Shown in pieces: positions 7,713 through 15,975 of a stretch of 64,000 bases of DNA. Within the stretch, counting starts at the first letter, position 1. Every line of letters starts with the position of its first letter. Source of the stretch: Imperialibacter sp. EC-SDR9 (GTDB lineage: Bacteria > Bacteroidota > Bacteroidia > Cytophagales > Cyclobacteriaceae); contig NZ_LR701580.1 of assembly GCF_902498805.1 (NCBI RefSeq), positions 1-64,000 on the forward strand, in the 5' to 3' direction. The notes below the pieces were generated by a model. It searched no databases, had not been told where the DNA came from, and was given only the letters and a program-made list of their open reading frames with translations. Position numbers and translations under genes: made by a program.

Positions 7713-9151
7713 AGAAGTTTGCCAACTATATCGACGGAAAGCTTGTGCCCTCAAAGTCAAAGGATTATCTGGACAACTATAATCCGGCGACAGGAGACGT
7801 CTACAGTTTGCTACCCGACAGTTGCCAGGAAGACGTCGAGGAGGCAGTTGCCGCAGCAAAAAGAGCATTTCCGGGGTGGTCTGCCCTTTCCCCCGGGGAT
7901 CGATCACAGTACCTTATTAAAATTGCAGAAGCTGTGGAACAGTGCCAGGCGGAGCTTGCTCTTGCCGAAACAACCGACACGGGAAAGCCCCTTTGGCTTT
8001 CAAATGCCATGGATATTCCCAGGGCGGCTGCCAATTTTCGATTTTTTTGGCACGCTATTACCCAATTTGCTTCCGAGTCGCATCTGGTCGACGGTGTTGC
8101 ACTGAATTATACCCGCCGTGGTCCTCTTGGCGTGGTTGGGTGCATTTCTCCCTGGAATCTGCCCCTATACCTCTTCACCTGGAAGGTAGCGCCGGCGTTA
8201 GCTGTAGGCAACACGGTGGTCGCCAAACCCTCTGAGCTCACTCCCCACACGGCCTTCCTGTTGTCAGAAATTTGTATAAAGGCCGGACTGCCTCCTGGCG
8301 TCCTGAATATAGTACACGGGGCCGGCGGCAAGGTTGGTCAGTCCATCGTCCAACACGACGAGGTCAAGGCCGTGTCGTTTACCGGAGGCACTGCTACAGG
8401 GAGAAAGGTTGCTCTTACCGCTGCCGAGACATTTAAAAGGACATCCCTTGAGCTTGGTGGTAAGAACCCAACCATCATTTTTGAAGATTGTGAATTTGAT
8501 TTGGCTGTTGAAAGTGCTGTTCGATCTTCCTTCACCAATCAGGGTGAAATATGCCTCTGTGGTTCGAGAATTTATGTTGAGGAGGGTATTTATGAGAAGT
8601 TTTTGAGTGAATTTGTAAAACAGGTTGGCGGTTTGAAGGTGGGCGATCCATTGGACGTCAACGTAAAGATAGGGGCACTTATTTCTCAACAACATCAACA
8701 GAAGGTGCTACAGTATCTGGAGGTAGCGAAACAGGAAGGTGGGCATGTTTTGTGTGGCGGCGGCATGGAAATGGTTGCTGGCAGATGTGAAGGGGGCTAT
8801 TTTGTGCAGCCGACTGTGATTGTTGGGTTGCCAAACTCATGCCGGACAAATCAGGAGGAGATATTTGGGCCAATAGTAACGGTTCAACCTTTTAAAGGGG
8901 CCGATCAGGCCATTAGCCTGGGCAACGAGTCATCATATGGTCTGGCGGCAAATATTTGGACGTCTGACCTGAAGAAAGCACACAATGTTTCTCACAAGCT
9001 GAATTTTGGTATTGTATGGGTCAATACCTGGCTTTTGCGGGATCTTCGCACCCCGTTTGGCGGAATGAAGAATTCTGGTTTGGGTAGAGAGGGTGGTTTC
9101 GAGTCGTTGCGGTTTTTTACCGAAGCCCAAAACATTTGCATCAAACTGTAA
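7709..9151 (+). CDS. 2-aminomuconic 6-semialdehyde dehydrogenase-like aldehyde dehydrogenase
   Basis: NAD-dependent aldehyde dehydrogenase of 480 residues. Visible active-site elements are the oxyanion Asn in SPWNLPLY (N150), the general base E248 in LELGGKNP, and the nucleophile C282 in NQGEICLCGSR. The GSRIYVEE and PFGGMKNSGLGREGG segments are typical of the 2-aminomuconate/2-hydroxymuconate semialdehyde dehydrogenase branch. In this cluster it would oxidise the ACMSD product to 2-aminomuconate. It overlaps the dipeptidase gene by ATGA and is the last gene before a strong terminator. Confidence 0.9.
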   Translation: MKKFANYIDGKLVPSKSKDYLDNYNPATGDVYSLLPDSCQEDVEEAVAAAKRAFPGWSALSPGDRSQYLIKIAEAVEQCQAELALAETTDTGKPLWLSNAMDIPRAAANFRFFWHAITQFASESHLVDGVALNYTRRGPLGVVGCISPWNLPLYLFTWKVAPALAVGNTVVAKPSELTPHTAFLLSEICIKAGLPPGVLNIVHGAGGKVGQSIVQHDEVKAVSFTGGTATGRKVALTAAETFKRTSLELGGKNPTIIFEDCEFDLAVESAVRSSFTNQGEICLCGSRIYVEEGIYEKFLSEFVKQVGGLKVGDPLDVNVKIGALISQQHQQKVLQYLEVAKQEGGHVLCGGGMEMVAGRCEGGYFVQPTVIVGLPNSCRTNQEEIFGPIVTVQPFKGADQAISLGNESSYGLAANIWTSDLKKAHNVSHKLNFGIVWVNTWLLRDLRTPFGGMKNSGLGREGGFESLRFFTEAQNICIKL

Positions 9152-9152
9152 A

Positions 9153-9180
9153 AAGAAAGGCCTCAATTGAGGCCTTTCTT
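9153..9180. terminator. Bidirectional intrinsic terminator
   Basis: A perfect 28-base palindrome with a GGCCTCAATTGAGGCC core, flanked by an A-run on the left and a T-run on the right. It sits between the convergent dehydrogenase and zinc-ribbon genes and can end both transcripts. Confidence 0.85.
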
Positions 9181-9202
9181 TTTTTATGATGGGTGTGATC
9201 GA

Positions 9203-9937
9203 TTAAACAGCTTCGCCTTCTGGCTTAAGTCTGTTGATTTTGAATGGCTTACGCTCCTTATGGCCGCAGTAAGAGCACTCGTAGTATTTCATCATTTCGC
9301 CGTCTTCATCATTAGTGGCTGTCCTGGTAACTTCCTCTTTCATCACTCTGAGGGTTTGATAGTTACACTCGCTGCACTGTAGTGCATGAAGTCGACCATT
9401 GTATTTTTCAATCTTCACGTAGCCTGACACCTCATCAATCCAAACGTCATAGTCTACGGAGAAGGCAAGTTCTTCAGCCTGCATACCTTCGTCAAGGTAT
9501 TCATCTTCCTCTTCTTCACTCAGAAGCTTCATCTTACGGCCATCGGGAGAGAGCCTTGGAGAGTATCTCAATTTCTTCAGACGCTTCTCAATATAGAAGG
9601 GGTAGTAAAACTTGAGTACATTTTGAACAACCACGCCAGCAATGATACCAAGCATGGAACTAACGAATATCCTTACGAAGAACCAAAGAACACCTGTTTG
9701 TTCTACAAGCGTATTTGAATACAGAGCAGCACCAATGATTATAAGAAGAAAGGCATACCACAAAAAGTTAATCTCGTTTTTGTTGATATAGTCATATTTA
9801 GTTTTCTTATCACCGATAGAAGCTAATCTGAGGAAATGATAAATAAGGACAACTAAACCGATAGCAACTAAAGCATAAGCCCCATATTTCCCATAGGTGT
9901 TCCAAGCTTCAAGCAGACTAGGTGAAATTTCTTGCAT
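9203..9937 (-). CDS. Membrane protein with C-terminal zinc ribbon
   Basis: A 244-residue protein not assigned to a named family. The first 120 residues hold three predicted membrane spans (around residues 18-37, 55-70 and 82-106). A charged stretch with an acidic run (LSEEEEDEYLDE) follows, then a cytoplasmic-type zinc ribbon with paired cysteines, CSECNYQTL and YECSYCGHKER. That arrangement resembles membrane-anchored RING/ribbon-like proteins, but the partner is unknown. It stands alone, converging on the kynurenine operon. A good Bacteroidota promoter lies upstream at 10050-10078. Confidence 0.75.
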   Translation of the reverse strand: MQEISPSLLEAWNTYGKYGAYALVAIGLVVLIYHFLRLASIGDKKTKYDYINKNEINFLWYAFLLIIIGAALYSNTLVEQTGVLWFFVRIFVSSMLGIIAGVVVQNVLKFYYPFYIEKRLKKLRYSPRLSPDGRKMKLLSEEEEDEYLDEGMQAEELAFSVDYDVWIDEVSGYVKIEKYNGRLHALQCSECNYQTLRVMKEEVTRTATNDEDGEMMKYYECSYCGHKERKPFKINRLKPEGEAV

Positions 9938-10602
9938 AGCGATTCGACGTTAATAGGTTCAAAAGTAAGTTTTGTTCGATGTAAGGTTTATGTGGCAATT
10001 AAATAGCTCTTTCGTTGTGAGAATTGCACATTTACAGTATTGCAATGTACAAATATATTTAATTCAGCATTTATTCAATCTTATAGACAGCTAAAATTAA
10101 AAAAAAAATGGCGGCTACCAAAAGTATTAGAATGCCGGGCCGGGTCGTTTTGGGCTACCGCTCAATGTAATATGCTAATCAAAAAGGCAGGCATAGCTGT
10201 TTGATTTTCTTGTGGAAGGCAAAAATAGCACTCTCTTTCGCAACTTTTTGATGAAAATCTGGTTCAGTATTAGAAATACCTATTATTAGGTATGGAATTT
10301 GCAGGTGGTTATTGGTACCTTTGGGTAGTTTATTGACTCTTCAATTTCATTACCCCAAAGCCAACCATAATTATTTAGAATGCCTCAATATAAATTGGGG
10401 GCATAGATGTTGTTAGCAACCCAAATTTTTAACCCTAAGGGCAATTAGGCCTCTGTTTGTTATCAAAGTGTAATTTTTTTGTAAAATCTCATTTGACCTG
10501 ATAAAAACGTTGGTAAAATTTAAAAATAGCATTAACTGGGTATAAACTTTAATTTTTACGATATAATTCATAATCTTGCAAACCAATTCAAATTATTTAA
10601 CC
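9938..10602. other. 665-base AT-rich gap between divergent genes
   Basis: Apart from the minus-strand promoter at 10050-10078, the stretch shows no convincing gene, tRNA or hairpin with a T-run. A second TACCTTTG (10316-10323, plus strand) fits a -7 element, but the nearest start codon is 280 bases further on. That would give a long leader for the lipoprotein at 10603 or mark a short untranslated RNA. Confidence 0.4.
10050..10078 (-). promoter_or_regulatory. Predicted Bacteroidota-type promoter for the zinc-ribbon gene
   Basis: On the minus strand, TATATTTG (10057-10050) matches the -7 consensus TAnnTTTG, and TTG (10078-10076) lies 18 bases upstream as a -33 element. Transcription would start near 10043 and leave a leader of about 105 bases before the start codon at 9937. 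Confidence 0.55.
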
Positions 10603-11577
10603 ATGAAAAAACTATTTAGAAATTTATTGTTCTTTAGTGCAATCGGATCTGTAGCCATTCTGGCAAGTTGCGGTGGTGACGAAGAAGAGCCACTTCCAAC
10701 TGCACCTTCAATGGAAGTAGAAGTAGAAGGTGTTGAAGTAACAGGGGCAGCTATTTCTGCTGTTGAGGGTGAAACGGTTACTTTTACAGTAACAGTAACA
10801 GCACCAGGTGTATTTAACACATTGAATGTTACTCCTTCTGTTGATGGAGTTGCTGGTACATCTACGCCATATCCAAGAACTGCGTCAAATGTTACTTTAT
10901 CAGAGGAAGGCACTGTGGCTGTTATTGGTCTGACCTACACTTTCGATGCTGATGACGTTGATAAAGATTTGTCATGGACTTTCGAGGGAGTTGACGATAG
11001 CAACCAAACAACAGAGAAAACTTTTACAGCTACTGTTGAAGCAGCTCCTGTTGAAGTAGTTGTGTATACTGAAACACTTATTGGCGGTCAGTCAAATGCA
11101 ACCCTAGGAAGCTTTTATGATGCGGAGGAGAACAAAGTTTATAAGTACGCTGAAACCAGAGATACTCATTCAGCCAGCGTCGACTTCTTGTTTTTCTATG
11201 GTGACACTAATAAGTACGCAATTGCTGCAATGGATGATGCCGATGCAAATACTGCATTTTCTGCTGCCCTAAACGTTACCAATGCGCTATCTGCAATAAT
11301 GCCAACTAAAAACGCTACTAAGTTTAAGGTAACCACATTGACTGCTGCACAATTCGACGCAATCGGAGATGTGGACGCACTAGCCAGTGCTTATGGCGAA
11401 GTGGCGGCAGATGCTTCTAAAGTGAATAACCTTGAGGCTGGTAAAGTATTTGCGTTTGTTCAAGCTTCTGCAAGAGGATCAAAGAAAGGTCTTGTAAAGG
11501 TTGTGAAAACTGATGGAACTTCTGGAACTAACAGGTCGATTACTGTTACAGTTAAGATAGAGCCATCTGAAGACTAA
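10603..11577 (+). CDS. Secreted lipoprotein, unknown function
   Basis: A 324-residue protein beginning with a lipoprotein signal peptide: MKKLFRNLLF, a hydrophobic core and the lipobox LASC, followed by GGDEEE, an acidic stretch often linked to surface export of lipoproteins in this phylum. Residues about 35-150 are rich in Val and Thr and look like a beta-sandwich (Ig-like) domain. The second half (VVVYTETLIGGQSNATLGSFYD onward) looks like a separate alpha/beta domain found in other Bacteroidota lipoproteins, but I cannot name it. The ATG at 10603 was chosen because the signal peptide starts there. It is followed by a strong terminator and appears monocistronic. Confidence 0.8.
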   Translation: MKKLFRNLLFFSAIGSVAILASCGGDEEEPLPTAPSMEVEVEGVEVTGAAISAVEGETVTFTVTVTAPGVFNTLNVTPSVDGVAGTSTPYPRTASNVTLSEEGTVAVIGLTYTFDADDVDKDLSWTFEGVDDSNQTTEKTFTATVEAAPVEVVVYTETLIGGQSNATLGSFYDAEENKVYKYAETRDTHSASVDFLFFYGDTNKYAIAAMDDADANTAFSAALNVTNALSAIMPTKNATKFKVTTLTAAQFDAIGDVDALASAYGEVAADASKVNNLEAGKVFAFVQASARGSKKGLVKVVKTDGTSGTNRSITVTVKIEPSED

Positions 11578-11603
11578 AAATTTGCGTTCAAGCAAATAAA
11601 TGC

Positions 11604-11630
11604 AAAGGCCATCCCAGCGGGATGGCCTTT
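11604..11630. terminator. Intrinsic terminator shared by convergent genes
   Basis: A perfect 12-base stem (AAAGGCCATCCC) with an AGC loop is followed on the plus strand by CTTTTTT. It closes the lipoprotein gene; the left side lacks a long A-run, so it is weaker for the leftward hydrolase, whose stop codon lies just beyond it. Confidence 0.85.
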
Positions 11631-11635
11631 CTTTT

Positions 11636-12415
11636 TTACACCAACGAGTCCAGCGCCTTTTTGCACGCTTCCGGCTTTTCGTACATGCCCATGTGGGCTG
11701 TTTCCTCCAAAAGCACAAACTGATCAGACCCAACCATTTCTTTCATTAGCAGGCTTTGTTCTAATGGCACAGCACCGTCTTTTTCACCGGCAATGATGAG
11801 CTTTGGTTGCTTAAACATCTTCAACACTTCGCTTCTTTCAGGCCTGTCCCGCATGGCAGCAGTGTAGGCGGTCAGAGTATCAAGCCTGGTTTCTGCTGCC
11901 AGGCCAACTACTTGCTGCACAATGACTGGATTCTTTCTTCTAAAGAGGCTGTGGAAAAGACCTGGGACAAATTCAGTAGTAAAACTTTCTACTCCGCTTT
12001 TGTTGACGAAATCAATCACTTTGTTTCTTGTTGCTTTCTTTTCCGGTGAATCAGCAAAGACAGTGGAGTGAAACAAACACAGGCCTTTCAGGCTATTCCC
12101 ATATTTTTCTGCCAGAGCCAGTGCCACATAGCCTCCCAGTGAATGTCCGACAACAATCGGTTCAATCTGTTCAGGTTCAATCACCTGATGGTAAATAACC
12201 TCAGCCACCCAATCGATGGAAAGTGGGTGGGGTAGCTCTAAATTGCTCTTCCCAAATCCGGGAAGGTCTACGAGATAGATTGTTCTGCCTGGAAAAGCCG
12301 ACAGCATGTTTTTCCAGATGCTGTGGTCTTCGCAAAAACCGTGAAGCAAAAGTACGGGAGAGTCATTAGAAGATGGTAGCTCTTCGAGAGATAGTTTCTT
12401 TACAAATAGGGCCAT
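11636..12415 (-). CDS. Alpha/beta hydrolase
   Basis: A 259-residue cytosolic alpha/beta-hydrolase. The HGFCEDHSIW segment provides the oxyanion loop, GHSLGGYVAL the nucleophile elbow (Ser), the region IIAGEKDGAVP carries the acid position, and EETAHMGMYE the catalytic His. Such proteins hydrolyse esters or related bonds; the substrate cannot be told. It lies 18 bases downstream of dxs on the same strand and is probably co-transcribed with it, with no known functional link. Confidence 0.8.
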   Translation of the reverse strand: MALFVKKLSLEELPSSNDSPVLLLHGFCEDHSIWKNMLSAFPGRTIYLVDLPGFGKSNLELPHPLSIDWVAEVIYHQVIEPEQIEPIVVGHSLGGYVALALAEKYGNSLKGLCLFHSTVFADSPEKKATRNKVIDFVNKSGVESFTTEFVPGLFHSLFRRKNPVIVQQVVGLAAETRLDTLTAYTAAMRDRPERSEVLKMFKQPKLIIAGEKDGAVPLEQSLLMKEMVGSDQFVLLEETAHMGMYEKPEACKKALDSLV

Positions 12416-12433
12416 ATGGCCAATATAGTAAGA

Positions 12434-14353
12434 TTATTTTAGTACGCCGGACGGCTCAAGCAGTTTGATAGCTGCCTCATAAATTCCCTGGGTATCGAAG
12501 CCGCACTCATGGTGCAGCTCATGCTGCTCCCCATGCTCAATTACATCGTCGGGTATTCCCAGGCGCACAATTTTGGAGGCATAACCGTTATCGGCCATAA
12601 ACTCAATGATGGCACTACCAAAACCACCCTGTAGACAGCCATCTTCGACTGTGATTACATATTTGTGAGTTTTGAAGACCTCGTGCAGCATCGCCTCATC
12701 CAATGGCTTCACGAACCGCATATCGTAATGTGCTGCATCCACATGATCCTCTTCTAACATATGGCATGCTTCGGTGGCATAGTTCCCAATGTGCCCTAGG
12801 GTTAGTATAGCCAGGTCATCGCCTTCTCTTAGCTTTCTGCCTTGGCCAATTGGTATTTCTTTGAAAGGGGTCTTCCAATTGGGCATTACCCCGTTGCCTC
12901 TTGGATACCTGATAGTGAATGCACCTTCTTTTTGCAGCTGGGCGGTATACATCAGGTTTCGAAGCTCCTCCTCATTCATCGGTGAGGAAACGACCATATT
13001 AGGGATGCAACGCATGAAGGCGATATCGTAAGCCCCATGATGCGTAGGCCCATCAGCTCCTGAAAAGCCTGCCCTGTCGAGGCAGAATACCACCGGCAGA
13101 TTCTGAAGGCACACGTCGTGGATCACCTGGTCGTAAGCACGTTGCATAAATGTGCTGTATATATTGCAGAAAGGTGTTAATCCCTGCGTAGCCAGGCCGG
13201 CAGAGAAAGTTACCGCATGCTGCTCGGCAATGCCTACATCAAAAGCCCTGTCCGGCATGGCTTTCATCATGATGTTCATGGAGGAGCCAGAGGGCATCGC
13301 TGGGGTGATCCCCATTATTTTTTCGTTCTTTTTGGCCAGCTCAACAAGAGTGTGTCCAAACACGTCCTGATACTTGGGCGGTTGTGGCGCATCATAAACT
13401 TTCTTGTGAATCTCTCCTGTTAGCTTGTCGAACTTACCCGGCGCATGCCATTTTGTTTGGTCTTTTTCCGCTAAAGCGAAGCCCTTGCCTTTCACCGTAA
13501 CACAATGCAGGATCTTAGGCCCGGGAATGTCTTTCAGGTCATTAAAAATCTGTGCCAGATGCGTAACGTCGTGGCCGTCTACCGGGCCAAAATATCTTAA
13601 GTTAAGAGATTCAAAGAGGTTGCTGCTCTTTATCAAAAAGCCCTTTACACTGTTTTCGACTTTGGAAGCAATTTCCTGGGCGTTTGGCCCAAACTTGCTG
13701 ATTTTTCCCAGGATGTTCCACACTTCGTCCTTCACCTTGTTGTAGGTGTGGGACGTGGTTATATCAGTAAGGTAATCCTTTAGTGCGCCCACATTGGGGT
13801 CTATCGACATGCAATTGTCGTTCAACACTATCAGCAGGTTGCTGTTCGCTACGCCGGCGTGATTCATGGCTTCGAAGGCCATTCCACCAGTAAGGGCACC
13901 GTCGCCTATTACAGCTACATGTTGCTTCTGCTTTTCTTTTTTGTAGTGGGAAGCCACTGCCATCCCAAGCGCCGCAGAAATAGATGTTGAAGAGTGACCT
14001 ACCCCAAAGGCGTCATATTCACTTTCCTTTCTTTTGGGGAAGCCGGATATCCCACCATAAAAACGGTTGGTGTGGAATACCTCCTTTCTTCCTGTGAGAA
14101 TTTTATGCCCGTATGCCTGATGCCCCACGTCCCAAACCAGCTGATCATTTGGCGTATTAAATGCGTAGTGAAGGGCGACGGTAAGCTCCACAACGCCAAG
14201 GCTGGCTCCAAAATGCCCACCATATACTGACACATTGTCGACAATGAATTGACGTAATTCATCCGCCAGCTGCACTAGCTGTGATGGATCAAGTTTTCTG
14301 ACGTCAGAAGGGTAATTGATAGTGGAAAGAAGCTCGCCGGGCTGTATCAGCAT
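12434..14353 (-). CDS. dxs: 1-deoxy-D-xylulose-5-phosphate synthase
   Basis: Thiamine-diphosphate enzyme that makes DXP from pyruvate and glyceraldehyde 3-phosphate, the first step of the MEP isoprenoid pathway. The 639-residue length is typical. The ThDP motif is seen as IGDGALTGGMAFEAMNHAG with a downstream NDN, the conserved Glu in the transketolase pyrimidine domain as GIAEQHAVTFSAG, and the DXS signature as DRAGFSGADGPTHHG. A -7-like TACCTTTG lies on the minus strand at 14446-14453. The product would feed carotenoid and quinone synthesis. Confidence 0.96.
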   Translation of the reverse strand: MLIQPGELLSTINYPSDVRKLDPSQLVQLADELRQFIVDNVSVYGGHFGASLGVVELTVALHYAFNTPNDQLVWDVGHQAYGHKILTGRKEVFHTNRFYGGISGFPKRKESEYDAFGVGHSSTSISAALGMAVASHYKKEKQKQHVAVIGDGALTGGMAFEAMNHAGVANSNLLIVLNDNCMSIDPNVGALKDYLTDITTSHTYNKVKDEVWNILGKISKFGPNAQEIASKVENSVKGFLIKSSNLFESLNLRYFGPVDGHDVTHLAQIFNDLKDIPGPKILHCVTVKGKGFALAEKDQTKWHAPGKFDKLTGEIHKKVYDAPQPPKYQDVFGHTLVELAKKNEKIMGITPAMPSGSSMNIMMKAMPDRAFDVGIAEQHAVTFSAGLATQGLTPFCNIYSTFMQRAYDQVIHDVCLQNLPVVFCLDRAGFSGADGPTHHGAYDIAFMRCIPNMVVSSPMNEEELRNLMYTAQLQKEGAFTIRYPRGNGVMPNWKTPFKEIPIGQGRKLREGDDLAILTLGHIGNYATEACHMLEEDHVDAAHYDMRFVKPLDEAMLHEVFKTHKYVITVEDGCLQGGFGSAIIEFMADNGYASKIVRLGIPDDVIEHGEQHELHHECGFDTQGIYEAAIKLLEPSGVLK

Positions 14354-14445
14354 ACTATTCGCAGGTTGTGATATAAGGTAATCAACTAACCAGTTCCTTA
14401 AATGTTTATTGTAACTTTTTTCTCTTTATGAGTCAATCGAGGTGG

Positions 14446-14453
14446 CAAAGGTA
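14446..14453 (-). promoter_or_regulatory. -7 element (TACCTTTG) upstream of dxs
   Basis: Exact match to TAnnTTTG on the minus strand, about 95 bases upstream of the dxs start. No TTG was found at the expected distance, so only the -7 half is supported. A plus-strand match TAAATTTG at 14495-14502, directly before scpA, could serve the divergent gene. Confidence 0.35.
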
Positions 14454-14519
14454 CATTTTTTTGGCTAAAGGCTTACTATTATTTACTGAGTTGGTAAATT
14501 TGATGCTACCTTACAGAAA

Positions 14520-15308
14520 ATGGATATCTCACAAACCGATTCTTCAAAGTTTGAAATCAAATTGGCATTGTTCGAAGGGCCGTTTGACCTGCTCTTGTTC
14601 TTCATTGAAAGAGACGAGCTGGATATTCATGATATTCCGATCTCTAAAATTACGGCCGACTTTCTTGACTACCTGCAGCACCTCGAGTCGATGAATATTG
14701 AGGTGGCCAGCGAATTTATATTAGTAGCAGCTACGTTGATGCGCATAAAGGCAAAGATGCTGCTACCCAGGCCAGTGCTGGACGAGCTAGGCAATGAAAT
14801 TGACCCAAGAGAGGAGCTTGTTAAACACCTGCTGGAGTACAAGAAGTACAAGTCGGTGGTGGAGGAGCTCTCGAAAATGGAGGCAGACAGATTGGACAGA
14901 GAAATGAGGGGGAATCTTGAAAAAGAGCTCAGGTCGCTGTCAGAAATAAACAATGTGGAAGCCGAGTTGCAGGATATTGACCTTTATAAGCTGCTGAAAG
15001 TGTATATGCGGGTGTTGGAGAGGTTTGAGTACGAGCAGAAAAAACCGATACACAATGTGGTGCAATACCCATTCACCATATCCAGCCAAAGGGACTTCAT
15101 CATGAATAAACTGGGTGATGCTGGCCGGCTGTCGTTTGCTAATGTAATGGAAGATATGCCAACAAAAATCGCAGTGATATTTAACTTTCTTGCCATTCTG
15201 GAGCTGCTGCAAATGAGAATGATCACCATTTTCATTGGCGAAGGATTTAACAACTTTTGGATTGAAAAACTTGAAGGCGAAGAAGTGGTGGTGCTGCCTG
15301 AAGAATAA
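14520..15308 (+). CDS. scpA: Segregation and condensation protein A
   Basis: Kleisin subunit that bridges SMC heads in the chromosome-condensing SMC-ScpAB complex. The 262-residue protein has the N-terminal ScpA signature FEIKLALFEGPFDLLLFFIERDELDIHDIPI, given here in outline at residues 10-40, then a helical middle region and a C-terminal winged-helix part that should contact the SMC cap. ScpB is not in the window. The gene appears monocistronic and its end nearly touches the ndk terminator. Confidence 0.93.
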   Translation: MDISQTDSSKFEIKLALFEGPFDLLLFFIERDELDIHDIPISKITADFLDYLQHLESMNIEVASEFILVAATLMRIKAKMLLPRPVLDELGNEIDPREELVKHLLEYKKYKSVVEELSKMEADRLDREMRGNLEKELRSLSEINNVEAELQDIDLYKLLKVYMRVLERFEYEQKKPIHNVVQYPFTISSQRDFIMNKLGDAGRLSFANVMEDMPTKIAVIFNFLAILELLQMRMITIFIGEGFNNFWIEKLEGEEVVVLPEE

Positions 15309-15313
15309 AAAAA

Positions 15314-15335
15314 AGCCATGAAATGCTTCATGGCT
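15314..15335 (-). terminator. Terminator of ndk
   Basis: A 9-base stem (AGCCATGAA / TTCATGGCT) with a 4-base loop. Read on the minus strand it is followed by a run of eight T, so it ends the ndk transcript; it begins only 5 bases after the scpA stop codon. Confidence 0.75.
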
Positions 15336-15361
15336 CTGTGGCTTGCTTTGGCTAATCTTTC

Positions 15362-15781
15362 TTAAACCCTCTCGAACTGAGAGAAAAAGAAGCCAGCTTC
15401 AATGGCAGCATTCTCGTCTGAGTCTGATCCATGCACAGCATTTGCCTCAATTGACTTAGCAAAAATCTTGCGGATGGTTCCATCGGCAGCCTTGGTAGGG
15501 TCGGTGGCACCAATCAGTTTGCGGAACTCTTCTACTGCATTGGCTTTTTGAAGCACCAGTGCAATTATTGGAGCTGAAGACATGTAGGCACAAAGTTCAC
15601 CATAAAAAGGACGTTCCTTATGCACTTCGTAGAACTTACCAGCCACCTCGGGAGTCAGCTTAGTTAGCTTCATTGCTTTAATAGTAAACCCAGCTTCCTC
15701 AATCATTTTTAGGATTGCGCCGGAGTTTCCTGCGCCGTAAGCGTCAGGCTTAATCATTGAAAAGGTAATTGATCCTGCCAT
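15362..15781 (-). CDS. ndk: Nucleoside diphosphate kinase
   Basis: Transfers the terminal phosphate from ATP to NDPs through a phosphohistidine. The 139-residue protein is complete: N-terminal TFSMIKPDA, the region PFYGELCAYMSSAPI, and the active-site His in AVHGSDSDENAAIE. A minus-strand -7 element TAACTTTG lies at 15820-15827. In other Bacteroidota ndk often neighbours the NrnA-type phosphoesterase and gldI, as here. Confidence 0.96.
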   Translation of the reverse strand: MAGSITFSMIKPDAYGAGNSGAILKMIEEAGFTIKAMKLTKLTPEVAGKFYEVHKERPFYGELCAYMSSAPIIALVLQKANAVEEFRKLIGATDPTKAADGTIRKIFAKSIEANAVHGSDSDENAAIEAGFFFSQFERV

Positions 15782-15819
15782 TTTTGATTATATATTAGAA
15801 AGGGTTTTCAAAACGCCCG

Positions 15820-15827
15820 CAAAGTTA
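15820..15827 (-). promoter_or_regulatory. -7 element (TAACTTTG) upstream of ndk
   Basis: Exact TAnnTTTG match on the minus strand, 39 bases before the ndk start codon. No TTG was found at the usual -33 position, so the call rests on the -7 element and its placement. Confidence 0.45.
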
Positions 15828-15975
15828 GCAGATTAATTTGTTTTGAACGAACGCTGGCACTAAATAGGCACTCCTTTAACCATTTGCGTTCGGGAATGCG
15901 TTTTTCTAATTAAAATATTCTTCTCACTTTTGCACTTCACATTTTACCTGTTCTCCTCGGAAGGTATCATTTTAC

